A stretch of 23,281 nt of DNA from Bacillota bacterium (GCA_023408315.1 JAEYKI010000025.1:1-23281); one strand, 5' to 3'; positions 7,689 to 15,533 are shown, numbered from the stretch's first letter. The notes: generated by a model from the letters alone, not told the origin. Numbers and translations are program-made.

Positions 7689-8732
7689 ATGTCAACAATT
7701 CGTGAAATTTCTGAAAAGGCAAACGTTTCAATCGCCACGGTATCCAAGGTGCTAAACGGCAAAGGCGGCGTCAGCCAGGCGACGATTGACAGCGTAATGG
7801 GCATCGCGCGCGATCTGAATTATCGTCCAAACCTGACGGCCCGCAATCTTAAAAAAGGGCAAAGCCGCACTCTGGGCATCATTACAGAAGACTTGACCGT
7901 CTTTAACACCCCCGAAATCGTTGATGGCATAGACGCTTATTGTGAAAGCCAGAACTACCATTATATATTAGGAAACCTGCGTTTCAACAAACGTTACGGG
8001 CACAAGCCGGCCAATACGCACGAACGCGTTCAGCTTGCCGAAACATTAGTTGATACAATGCTTTCCAAACAGGTGGACGGTATTATCTATGTCGGCTGCC
8101 ACAGCCATGCGGTTGTTCCGGTGGGCAACATCGGCGAGATACCTTTTGTATGCGCATATTGCTACAGCACAGATCCCGCCATCCCCTCTGTACTCTTCGA
8201 TGACCAGAAAGCAGCTTTTGAAGCCACGCAGCTTTTAATCAACAAGGGACATTGCAAAATCGGGATTATTGCGGGCCAGGCAAAGAGTATTCATACTTCC
8301 AACCGTATTCTCGGGCATCAGGAAGCCCTCTACGCCAACCATATACCATACAATCCCCGTTTTACCCTCAACGGCGACTGGGAAAGGGACCAGGGGTATG
8401 AATTATGTTCCGAACTGATTGATTTGGGTGTCACCGCCATATTTGCGCATAACGATTTAATGGCAACCGGCGTTGTAGATTATTGCAACAAACACAACAT
8501 ACAGGTTGGCAGAGACCTGTCGCTCATCGGCTTCGATAACCGGGAAATCAGCACAGTCTGCCGCCCAACACTGAGCACTGTGTCCCTCCCGTTGTTTGAG
8601 ATCGGCCAGACCGCCACCCATCTTCTTCTGGACATTCTGGCGGGCCGCCACGTTTCCCGGGGGCAAAAGGTCATGCTTTCATGCGGTATAATCGAACGCG
8701 AATCCACCGCCCCCACGCTTTGCGAAAAATAA
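7689..8732 (+). CDS. LacI-family transcriptional regulator
   Basis: A 347-residue sugar-responsive DNA-binding protein. The N-terminal helix-turn-helix and hinge are clear: TIREISEKANVSIATVSKVL at residues 3-22, then RDLNYRPNLTARNLKKGQSR. A periplasmic-binding-like effector domain follows (about 62-340), with typical segments such as LSLIGFDN and the C-terminal S-x-C-G-I-I-E-R-E-S. It is divergent from the GH127 operon and 25 bp upstream of the GH51 gene, so it probably controls both, with an arabinose-type sugar as inducer. Arabinose genes in Bacillus use the GntR-type AraR instead. Another AAACGTTT lies inside the coding region at 7721-7728, at the helix-turn-helix codons. Confidence 0.93.
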   Translation: MSTIREISEKANVSIATVSKVLNGKGGVSQATIDSVMGIARDLNYRPNLTARNLKKGQSRTLGIITEDLTVFNTPEIVDGIDAYCESQNYHYILGNLRFNKRYGHKPANTHERVQLAETLVDTMLSKQVDGIIYVGCHSHAVVPVGNIGEIPFVCAYCYSTDPAIPSVLFDDQKAAFEATQLLINKGHCKIGIIAGQAKSIHTSNRILGHQEALYANHIPYNPRFTLNGDWERDQGYELCSELIDLGVTAIFAHNDLMATGVVDYCNKHNIQVGRDLSLIGFDNREISTVCRPTLSTVSLPLFEIGQTATHLLLDILAGRHVSRGQKVMLSCGIIERESTAPTLCEK

Positions 8733-8757
8733 ATAAACATTTTTGAAGGAGACAGCC

Positions 8758-10266
8758 ATGAATCTTTCAGCCAGCATAACGCTTGACGCAAACGCAGTCA
8801 TCTCCCCCATCGACGACCGCCTGTACAGTTCGTTTATAGAGCATATGGGACGTGCAATTTATACGGGCATCTACGAGCCTGGCCATCCCGCTTCAAACGA
8901 ATATGGCTTCCGCGAGGATGTGATTGATTATATAAGGCCTTTGAACATCCCCTTTATCCGCTATCCCGGTGGCAATTTCGTTTCCGGTTACCGGTGGGAA
9001 GACGGAGTGGGTCCCAAGGCGGCCCGCCCTGTCAGGCCCGATCTGGCATGGTTTGCGCTGGAAAAAAATCAGTTTGGCACCAATGATTTTATGGATTATC
9101 TTAAATTTACAGGCGCAAAGCCCATGCTGGCTGTCAACCTGGGGACTCGCGGCGCACAGGATGCGGCCAATCTTCTGGAATACTGCAATTTTCCGGGCGG
9201 AACATATTACAGTGATTTGCGAATCTCTCATGGATATTCTAATCCTCACAATGTAAAACTGTGGTGTCTGGGAAACGAAATGGATGGACCTTGGCAGATT
9301 TGCACCAAAACCGCCGAGGAATATGGCCGTCTAGCATGCGAGACCGCTAAAATGATGAAATGGCTTGATCCCGAAATTGAACTAGTGGCTTGCGGCAGCT
9401 CCTTCAAAGAAATGCCCACCTTTGGTGATTGGGAGCGTACGGTTTTAAGGCACACATATGAACATGTGGATTACCTCTCGCTGCACCAGTATTATATGAA
9501 TACGGATAACGACCTTCCTTCCTTTCTTGCAAACAACGTATTGATGGATGGGTTTATCAAGGAAGTAGCGGCGATTTGCGCCCAAATCAAAGCGGAAAAA
9601 AAATCCGAACGGGATATCTATCTATCTTTCGATGAGTGGAATGTTTGGTATCACTTTAAAAAAAGTTGCACGCAACCTCCGCAGTGGATGGAAGCACGGC
9701 CAATTGAGGAAGAACAATATGATTTTGCCGATGCCTTGCTCGTAGGGAGCATGCTGACAACGCTGATCAATAACGCCGATGTCGTAAAAATTGCATGCCT
9801 TGCACAATTGATCAATACAATTGCTCCTATCATGACAGAAGGGGGCGGCGGTTCCTGGGTACAGACTACATATTACCCATTTTTGTACACATCCCGGAGC
9901 GGACGTGGCACCGCGCTCAGGACGAAATTAGACAGCCCGGTTTACAGCTGCAATACTGGCAAGGATATACCTTTTATAGATTGCGCGTCTGTGCTGTCCT
10001 TAAACGGTCAGAATATTACTGTGTTTATAATAAATAAAAACTTAGAACAAGATATCTTTTGCAAAATAATACTTACCGGGTTTTCATGTACAAAGGCAAT
10101 TGAATGGATTAATTTGTCAGGCTATGCCATGGATACTGTCAATACTAAAAGTCAAAGCGCGGTAAACCCAAAGAAGCTTACAGATATCGTAACTGCCAAC
10201 GGCTCAATTTCTTTTAAGGTTCCAAAAGCATCGTGGAATATGATTCGCTTTCAAATTAAAACATAA
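8758..10266 (+). CDS. GH51 alpha-L-arabinofuranosidase
   Basis: A 502-residue cytosolic enzyme that releases terminal alpha-L-arabinofuranose from arabinan or arabinoxylan fragments. The acid/base Glu is E174 in CLGNEMDGPWQ and the nucleophile is E293 in FDEWNVWYH. These positions agree with the E175/E294 pair of Geobacillus GH51 enzymes, which supports the start chosen. The ATG at 8758 has GAAGGAGA at 8745-8752; an upstream TTG at 8743 would overlap that site. The (beta/alpha)8 barrel is followed by a beta-sandwich domain, with the usual length of about 500 residues. There is no signal peptide. It is co-transcribed with lacI. The last 250 bp become more AT-rich than the rest of the gene. Confidence 0.94.
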   Translation: MNLSASITLDANAVISPIDDRLYSSFIEHMGRAIYTGIYEPGHPASNEYGFREDVIDYIRPLNIPFIRYPGGNFVSGYRWEDGVGPKAARPVRPDLAWFALEKNQFGTNDFMDYLKFTGAKPMLAVNLGTRGAQDAANLLEYCNFPGGTYYSDLRISHGYSNPHNVKLWCLGNEMDGPWQICTKTAEEYGRLACETAKMMKWLDPEIELVACGSSFKEMPTFGDWERTVLRHTYEHVDYLSLHQYYMNTDNDLPSFLANNVLMDGFIKEVAAICAQIKAEKKSERDIYLSFDEWNVWYHFKKSCTQPPQWMEARPIEEEQYDFADALLVGSMLTTLINNADVVKIACLAQLINTIAPIMTEGGGGSWVQTTYYPFLYTSRSGRGTALRTKLDSPVYSCNTGKDIPFIDCASVLSLNGQNITVFIINKNLEQDIFCKIILTGFSCTKAIEWINLSGYAMDTVNTKSQSAVNPKKLTDIVTANGSISFKVPKASWNMIRFQIKT

Positions 10267-10286
10267 AATTATTCCCCTCAATCTCA

Positions 10287-10429
10287 GAACGAACCTATCG
10301 TATCAAAAAAGGCGAGGATGTGCACCTTGCTTTTGAAATAGCTATGGCATGGACTGTACCGCTGGGCTTACCGTTATTGATCTTCCGCAAATTAAAGATG
10401 AATTAAGTAGTCCCGTGTATCATTATTAA
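10287..10429 (+). pseudogene. Possible frameshifted tail of an unidentified gene
   Basis: One frame reads ERTYRIKKGEDVHLAFE (10287-10337). After a shift near 10335-10345, another frame reads YGMDCTAGLTVIDLPQIKDE followed by LSSPVYHY and a TAA at 10427. Each part looks more protein-like than the alternative frames, and neither has a start or ribosome binding site. It may be the worn end of a further gene that once followed GH51. No family is recognised. Confidence 0.25.
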
Positions 10430-10466
10430 AATAAAAGCTTATAGGAGGCCTTTCAGCGAATCCGGC

Positions 10467-10485
10467 AGGTATCAAAAAAGTATCA
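10467..10485 (+). repeat. Short repeat AGGTATCA-A4-AGTATCA, copy 1
   Basis: A 19-bp motif made of two GTATCA units, repeated with one mismatch at 10661-10679 on the same strand. Short spaced direct repeats of this kind occur as arm-type binding sites near the ends of integrase-driven elements; that role is only a suggestion. Confidence 0.4.
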
Positions 10486-10502
10486 TTTATAAAAAATAGA
10501 CT

Positions 10503-10534
10503 CAAGAATTTGGCTCTATTAATCCAAATTCTTG
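10503..10534. terminator. 11-bp perfect inverted repeat, possible bidirectional terminator
   Basis: CAAGAATTTGG (10503-10513) and CCAAATTCTTG (10524-10534) are perfect complements around a 10-nt loop. The rightward side is not followed by a clean T-run. The leftward side is followed by a T-run after about 8 nt. It could end transcription of the GH51 unit or of leftward transcription from the IS region. Confidence 0.4.
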
Positions 10535-10550
10535 ATCATTAGTTAATTAT

Positions 10551-10621
10551 TCCCACTCTTTAGCAAGAAAGTATTATAAGCTTATAAATGCTGTTATAAT
10601 GCAGTTTTCATTACTTCTATT
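10551..10621 (+). repeat. 71-bp direct repeat, copy 1
   Basis: The segment from TCCCACTCTTTAGC to TTACTTCTATT is repeated at 20794-20864 in the same orientation with a single difference (A10566 versus G20809). It contains the 14-bp palindrome TTATAAGCTTATAA at 10574-10587. Copy 1 continues into CCACAATTT at 10622, whereas copy 2 is interrupted there by an IS66 element, so the original repeat may have been longer. Confidence 0.9.
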
Positions 10622-10660
10622 CCACAATTTACACTTATTTTTCTTGTTAAATTCTTTTTT

Positions 10661-10679
10661 AGGTATCAAAAAGGTATCA
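10661..10679 (+). repeat. Short repeat AGGTATCA-A3-AGGTATCA, copy 2
   Basis: Matches 10467-10485 with one mismatch and is itself two spaced AGGTATCA units. It lies 40 bp to the right of the 71-bp repeat; the first copy lies 65 bp to its left, so the two bracket the 71-bp repeat. Confidence 0.4.
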
Positions 10680-10821
10680 ATAGCACGATTCTTTTTGACT
10701 GCCAAAGCAATTTTTACAGTGGTTCGATTCACTAACCCGAACCAGTCCATATCCAAAAAGATTTGCGTTAAGAATGCAAATAACTTCCAATGCCTTAAAT
10801 GTCTGTTTTTGAATCAATACT

Positions 10822-12040
10822 CTACTTATCTTTTTGATATGGTCTGTATTCTGTCTTTGTCTTCATCATGCCGTAGATTATCCTCACAAGCCGCCTTGCC
10901 ACGCACACAAGCGCCTGTGGTTTTTTCTTGCCTTCTTTGACTTTCTGTTCTAAATACTCCCTGAATACCGGGTGCCTGGGTTTTCCTGACGCCGATATGG
11001 CTACCATTTGTACCGCCATGAATGGAATATGGCATTTAATGCCCTGTTGCCATTTCTGCATCTTTGGTCTTTGCCTTTTCCGGCAGAGCTGAACTGCACA
11101 GGAGCCATACCCATGAACCGGGCCAGCTTGTCGTAATCAGGGAAACGGTTAATATCTCCGATTTCAGATATTAATTGCGCTTCGGTCGCAAGGTCAATGC
11201 CCGGCATGGTATGCAGCTTATAGCCGCCAAAGGCATCAGCTTCCGCAGCTCATCGTCTATTTCAGCAATCAGTTCCTTGTTATGCCTAATTTCTTTGACG
11301 ATGTTTCTGACGATAAAATTCCTTTCGGGCTGATAATCCTTTCTTTTGTCTCCGTCCTTTTCGATCATGCCTAATATCTCATGAATACGCTGCAGCTTCA
11401 GCGCCTGATGGACCGGCTTTATGGTTTCATATATTTTTTCCGGCGTTGTTGCTTTCACATGCTCCGGTGAAGGGTAGCTTTCCCAGAAGCATAGGGCACT
11501 CTTGGCATCAATCAGGGCAAAGAACTTCCTGTAGGAGGGGTAGCTGTAGGAAAGCTGGCTGTGCAGCTGGTTCTTATTCATAACATTACTCTTTACTATC
11601 AAATCCCGCCTTTTTACCAACTGCCGTATCGTTCAGAATATATCCTCATGCCTGGCATCCTGCAAGGTATCCCCCATGTCCCGGAGTACCCTGGCAACGC
11701 AGTAGGCATCATAGGAGTCATCCTTGTGAATGATGGGATTTGATAGCCTTACAGCACTGGTATAGGCCGGATTGACATGCTTTACCTCAAACCTCCTGCC
11801 AACCAGGTAGGCTGCAAGGTTTCTGCCAAAGCCTCTGGTATCCTCAAGGCCAAATACGAATTCCTTTGTATCGCATATTCTCCTCACATCCTCCACGAAT
11901 GCAGGAAATTTGGAAGGCCTGTTTTCAAATCTGACCTCCCCGAGCTTATTCATCCAGCAGTCAATAACCACAGCACAGTGCGTGTCTTTATGCATGTCGA
12001 TTCCAATAAAGCAGGTATTTCTTTTCTGATAAATCTTCAT
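10822..12040 (-). pseudogene. IS110-family transposase, inactivated
   Basis: Read leftward, the pieces together cover a full IS110 transposase of about 400 residues. The RuvC-like DEDD part is present: FIGIDMHKDTHCAVVID, then FGLEDTRGFGRN, then HKDDSYDAYCVAR. An in-frame TGA at 11635-11633 replaces the expected Trp in RHEDIF(W)TIRQLV. The frame then runs through KNQLHSQLSYSYPSYRKFFA and a coiled middle region. It shifts near 11215-11230 into MPGIDLATEAQLISEIGDIN, and again near 11025-11040 into FMAVQMVAISASGKPRHPVF, ending at 10822. Both shifts fit single-base deletions. The ATG at 12040 is used as start; a GTG at 12067 is possible. The element cannot move by itself. Confidence 0.88.
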
Positions 12041-12107
12041 CCTCTCCTTTTCACCTGTCTCCACCACTCACACCGGCAACCTCAGTTTAAGAGCGTTAGA
12101 TTTAATC

Positions 12108-12134
12108 AGGGACATTTCTTGTAAAGAAGTGTCC
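12108..12134 (-). ncRNA. Hairpin in the IS110 leader, candidate part of a bridge RNA
   Basis: GGGACATTTCTT and AAGAAGTGTCCC pair at 11 of 12 positions around a 3-nt loop, about 70 bp upstream of the transposase ATG on the strand that would be transcribed with it. IS110-group bridge RNAs come from this part of the element and consist of stem-loops. The two internal guide loops were not identified, so only the structure is supported. Confidence 0.3.
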
Positions 12135-12310
12135 CTTGAACTTCATCCTCGCAAGGGAACGCCAACCTATCCATTCATAGTGTGACAAATTACGTGATTT
12201 GCACTGTTTCTCAGTGCTGGGCATCACGGGCCTTGGTTCATTCTTACGTTGTGTGTGATGTTAACTCTGGTACGGAAGGATTGCAAGTAGATTCTGAGGA
12301 AATGAAAAAA

Positions 12311-12345
12311 CAGAGAAGAAAGAATGTTATAGTTTTTCTTCTCTG
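12311..12345. other. 11-bp-stem inverted repeat
   Basis: CAGAGAAGAAA (12311-12321) and TTTCTTCTCTG (12335-12345) are perfect complements around 13 nt. No T-run follows on either strand beyond the stem, so a terminator is unlikely. It may belong to the upstream non-coding part of the IS110 element or to an older element beside it. Confidence 0.4.
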
Positions 12346-12454
12346 CATGTATTTGTGTTTTATGATGTGCTTTGTTGAAAGTGGAGAGGGAATTTCCCCC
12401 CCTTAAACCCCAGGCTGCCCCTATTTTAGCATGAGTAAAAATACTGGTCAAGAT

Positions 12455-12473
12455 ATGGTTCACCATGAACCAT
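12455..12473. other. ATGGTTCA/TGAACCAT inverted repeat
   Basis: A perfect 8-bp stem (12455-12462 with 12466-12473) separated by CCA. It could be a protein-binding dyad or an end of a mobile element; nothing nearby decides between these. Confidence 0.35.
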
Positions 12474-12588
12474 GGGGGATGCGCTATGCCTTATGAACTG
12501 AGTAAAAACCGGGCTGAAGGAATTGATCCGTGCAGCAAGGTTCTCAGTCATCAAATCTCTTGCACCTGTGTGGCGATGTGTTACCCCT

Positions 12589-12648
12589 GTTTCGGGTTTT
12601 CAAGCGACTCTGGGGTACGAATGCCCTGCACAGATTGAGTGGGAATGA
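12589..12648 (+). pseudogene. Possible C-terminal tail of an IS3/IS481-like transposase
   Basis: The frame ending in TGA at 12646-12648 reads VSGFQATLGYECPAQIEWE. The pattern QATLGYxxPxxxE resembles the extreme C-terminus of rve-type (integrase core) transposases. The upstream residues in the same frame do not resemble the rest of that domain, so at most a short remnant is present. Confidence 0.25.
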
Positions 12649-12673
12649 CACTACTGAGAATATAAACAAAAGG

Positions 12674-12693
12674 CGCGGTGATCCGCGTTTTTT
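12674..12693 (+). terminator. Intrinsic terminator
   Basis: CGCGG (12674-12678), loop TGAT, CCGCG (12683-12687) and six Ts (12688-12693) form a compact rho-independent terminator. No intact gene lies before it on the plus strand, so it probably belonged to a lost gene. It insulates the regulator from upstream transcription. Confidence 0.75.
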
Positions 12694-12842
12694 AGTATGG
12701 CTGCCTTTCAGCAGGATTGTGATGAACATTCTTTACATTTGCAGCTGTTTGTTGCTAAAATACTTTCAAAGCTGTAAAATGTAAATATTGACACAAAAAT
12801 CTGTAAAGCAGCATATTACTGATGCGATGGAGACGGAAGTCT

Positions 12843-15452
12843 ATGGAATATCCGGCCGATTTCGGACTTTTAAAAATAAAATACAGCATTCCTGCGGCAG
12901 ACAAACGGCTGGTGTCCCGATTTTCCGTCAATGGGAGGCTGGAGGAAGCATTAAGCCGCAGACTCACCGTTATTACGGCCCCCGCAGGCTGCGGCAAAAC
13001 CTCCGCCGTGCTCAAATGGATGCAAACGGTATCGCTGCCTGCGGCGTGGTTTTCTATTGACGACGGCGATAACGACGCCGCAGCGTTTTGGCGCTATTTT
13101 TGCGCGGCACTTGATGCTGTGCGGCCCGGCGTGAGCCATGATACGGAATACGTGCTATTGTCCTCGGAATTGCAAAACGCCCATATACATATCAACATTT
13201 TAATTGACATGCTGAATGAAGTTGAGACCGATTTCCTGTTTGTGCTTGATGATCTGCATCTGATTACGGACCCCTCCATTCTGCAAGAGCTTTCTTATCT
13301 GATTGACTATCTGCCCGCCAGGATGCATCTTGTTTTTATAAGCCGCACGGAGCCCAAGCTAAACATGGCGAGGCATAAGATAAAATGGCAGACGCATATT
13401 TTGAATGAAAATGACCTCCGTTTTGATGAAACGGATATTTTGAACTTTTTCCGGGCCAGAGGATATGCGCTGGAGGACGATGATCTCAAAAAGGTTGAAA
13501 GCTATACCGAGGGATGGGCCGCCGCACTGGTTGCAGTCGCTATGTCTATGGAACGCGAGGGCGGGAGCACCCACGCCATTGCAGCCCTACCGCGGTCCAG
13601 CCGGGATATTGAACAATATCTTAAGGATGAGGTAATTGATGCGTGGAGCCCGGAAAGACGGGCTTTTGCCATGAAAACCAGCATTCTGGAAACACTCACC
13701 CCATCGCTTTGCGCTGCCGTTACGGGAGACTTGCGCGGTGAAGAAATGATTGAGGACATAAGCAAAGCCAGCGGCTTCCTTGTGATGACAGACGAACAAA
13801 AACAGGAATATAGATACCACAACCTGTTTAAAAGCTTCCTTATAAAACTGCTTCTGGAAAAAACGCCGGAAGAAGCCACGCAGCTTCACTTAAAGGCCGG
13901 CCTGTGGCACCGGGAGATGGGCCTGCTGCCCGAAGCCATAGAGCACTTATTGCTCGGCGGCTTTTACCATGAGGCCTTTGAACTGATTGAACACGAGGTA
14001 GACCACCTAATCAATAAAAACGATTTTGGCAGGCTGCTTTCATGGATCCAGCGCCTGCCCGAAGAGTACCGGGATCACAGTTTTAAGATCGCCGTTATTT
14101 ATGCGGTATATTATGCGGAAATGGGCCAATATGATCTATCCAGGCAGTGGGTCGGCAGGATGAAAGCACTGAAGGAAGACTATCCATATGCCGCCGACGC
14201 TGAATGGAGCAACTACAGTAGCACATTGTCCACAATGGTAGAGGTCAACCTGTTCGTCAGGGAAGGCAACATGGACTATGTTTCCCTGCTCTTTTCGATT
14301 GCCGAGACAGACGGGGGCAAATACTACAAAATGCCGGATTATAACGATTTTAACGTATCGGACATTTATTTTTGCCGCTGCCCAATCTATAAAGTCACGG
14401 ATTTGTTCAAGGAATCTGCTGATAAATATAACAGGGTAGTCCAAAAATACCGTGGATTGATTTCAAAGAATCCAGGCTACGCGCCCCTGTGCATCGGTGA
14501 ATATCTGTATGAGTATAACCGGATGGAGGAAGTTTTGCCTTATTTGCTGAAAGCCCAGGAGGAAGCGCGGCAAGCGAATTGCCCTGGGGCTCTTGTGCCC
14601 GCTATGGTGGGCATTGCACGGATGAAGCGGGCCGGCGGAGAACTTGGCGGAGCCTTTGCTGTTTTGGAAGAATGTGAAAAGCTGCTTGCGGGCAGCGGAA
14701 AACCGCACTGGAATTATCTGCTCCGCGCATTCAGGTGCAGGCTTAATTTGGACGCCGGAAACACGGCTGAGGTGAATGAGTGGCTGCTTCGCAGCAAACT
14801 GAATACATTTATGGAGATCAGCAGAATCAGGGAATTTGAACTGATCGTTTATGCCAGAGTTTTGATGGCGCAGGGCCGGGCCCAGGATGCCGAACTTCTT
14901 TTGCAAAGGCTCCTTACCTTTACAGGAGATGAACATCGGCTTCACAGCCGCGTTGAGGTGCTAAATCTTTTGGCATTGCTGGCTTATGGCAAAAACCAGC
15001 TGCGGATTGCTTTTAAATATATGGACGAATCGCTCGATATTGGCAGGGAAGAAGGGTATGGCCGAAGTTATTTGGACGAATTGCTGCCAATGGCAAGGCT
15101 TCTCCGCGTTTATATAAAATCCAGAAGAACGCAGAGCGAAGAAGCGCTGCCGGAAAAGCGTAAGGCATTCGCCGCAGCTCTGCTCAAACAAATGCCCGAC
15201 AGTCTGCTAGAAACCAAGGCATATAAAGATTTAAATGCTGAAAGATCTGCCGAAGGATTGGAACATCTTACAGAGCAGGAGAAAAGGGTTCTGATTCTGT
15301 TGGCGAACGCGGCGACCAATCTGGAAATTTGCGACAGGCTTGAAATCGGCCTGCGCACGGTCAAGACACATACGGGCAATATATACAGCAAGCTGGGGTT
15401 AAAAAACCGTACGCAATGCATAAAGCTTGTACATGAATTGGGGCTTTTGTAA
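12843..15452 (+). CDS. MalT-like STAND ATPase transcriptional regulator (LuxR family)
   Basis: An 869-residue signal-transduction ATPase. The N-terminal STAND NTPase carries Walker A APAGCGKTS (residues 46-54) and Walker B FLFVLDD (131-137) with a DDLHLI continuation as in MalT. The middle (about 350-780) is helical and repeat-like, matching the TPR sensor region of MalT proteins. The C-terminus (about 809-869) is a LuxR/GerE helix-turn-helix: LTEQEKRVLILLANAATNLE, then LRTVKTHTGNIYSKLGLKNR. An in-frame ATG exists at 12822, but the ATG at 12843 is closer to the GGAGACGGAAG site. It ends in its own terminator and precedes the LRR protein, so it may control that gene; the ligand is unknown. Confidence 0.88.
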   Translation: MEYPADFGLLKIKYSIPAADKRLVSRFSVNGRLEEALSRRLTVITAPAGCGKTSAVLKWMQTVSLPAAWFSIDDGDNDAAAFWRYFCAALDAVRPGVSHDTEYVLLSSELQNAHIHINILIDMLNEVETDFLFVLDDLHLITDPSILQELSYLIDYLPARMHLVFISRTEPKLNMARHKIKWQTHILNENDLRFDETDILNFFRARGYALEDDDLKKVESYTEGWAAALVAVAMSMEREGGSTHAIAALPRSSRDIEQYLKDEVIDAWSPERRAFAMKTSILETLTPSLCAAVTGDLRGEEMIEDISKASGFLVMTDEQKQEYRYHNLFKSFLIKLLLEKTPEEATQLHLKAGLWHREMGLLPEAIEHLLLGGFYHEAFELIEHEVDHLINKNDFGRLLSWIQRLPEEYRDHSFKIAVIYAVYYAEMGQYDLSRQWVGRMKALKEDYPYAADAEWSNYSSTLSTMVEVNLFVREGNMDYVSLLFSIAETDGGKYYKMPDYNDFNVSDIYFCRCPIYKVTDLFKESADKYNRVVQKYRGLISKNPGYAPLCIGEYLYEYNRMEEVLPYLLKAQEEARQANCPGALVPAMVGIARMKRAGGELGGAFAVLEECEKLLAGSGKPHWNYLLRAFRCRLNLDAGNTAEVNEWLLRSKLNTFMEISRIREFELIVYARVLMAQGRAQDAELLLQRLLTFTGDEHRLHSRVEVLNLLALLAYGKNQLRIAFKYMDESLDIGREEGYGRSYLDELLPMARLLRVYIKSRRTQSEEALPEKRKAFAAALLKQMPDSLLETKAYKDLNAERSAEGLEHLTEQEKRVLILLANAATNLEICDRLEIGLRTVKTHTGNIYSKLGLKNRTQCIKLVHELGLL

Positions 15453-15497
15453 AAAATGCCTACAAATCAGCTCTACTGAAACGAAGTGAATTGTTCA

Positions 15498-15533
15498 GGG
15501 GACATGCGTCTAATACAGCGTGTCCCCTTTTTT
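15498..15533 (+). terminator. Intrinsic terminator after the MalT-like regulator
   Basis: GGGGACA (15498-15504) pairs with TGTCCCC (15521-15527) and six Ts follow (15528-15533). It lies 45 bp after the regulator stop. It separates the regulator from the LRR gene and shows that the open frame extending upstream of 15621 is not translated from 15486. Confidence 0.85.

Larger units (their letters stand above)
10267..10821. other. 555-bp gene-free junction with decayed sequence and repeats
   Basis: No intact gene is visible. The stretch contains a frameshifted protein-like tail (10287-10429), an 11-bp inverted repeat (10503-10534), two copies of an AGGTATCA-containing 19-mer (10467-10485 and 10661-10679), and the first copy of a 71-bp repeat (10551-10621). 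The 3' side abuts the dead IS110 transposase. The composition is AT-rich and looks like the worn edge of a mobile region. Confidence 0.6.
10822..12134 (-). mobile_element. IS110-family insertion sequence remnant (ends not defined)
   Basis: The pseudogene plus at least the upstream leader with a strong hairpin (12108-12134). IS110 elements lack classical terminal inverted repeats, so the ends cannot be set from one copy. The left, transposase-proximal non-coding part of IS110-group elements encodes the bridge RNA that guides target choice, and here that part would lie between about 12041 and 12400. Confidence 0.5.
12068..12842. other. 775-bp region without an intact gene between IS110 and the regulator
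   Basis: Contents from left to right: a 12-bp-stem hairpin (12108-12134), a CAGAGAAGAAA/TTTCTTCTCTG hairpin (12311-12345), a short perfect inverted repeat (12455-12473), a possible transposase tail ending at 12648, and an intrinsic terminator (12674-12693). After the terminator an AT-rich stretch leads to the regulator gene, so its promoter must lie between 12694 and 12842. No convincing -35/-10 pair was picked out. Confidence 0.55.

Noticed and set aside
10549..10566. Reading GAGTGGGAATAA on the minus strand (and GAGTGGGAATGA at 12637) as guaA 3' ends, a known integration site
   Set aside because: The flanking codons do not match the GMP synthase C-terminus, so only the short EWE-stop coincidence remains.
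11633..11635. TGA read as Trp in the IS110 gene (alternative genetic code)
   Set aside because: Other genes in the window end in TGA (for example permease 2) and use TGG for Trp; two frameshifts also show the gene is dead.
12182..12406. A 74-codon plus-strand open frame in the IS110 upstream region
   Set aside because: No ribosome binding site or family similarity; it overlaps the hairpin region and has a Cys-rich random-looking translation.
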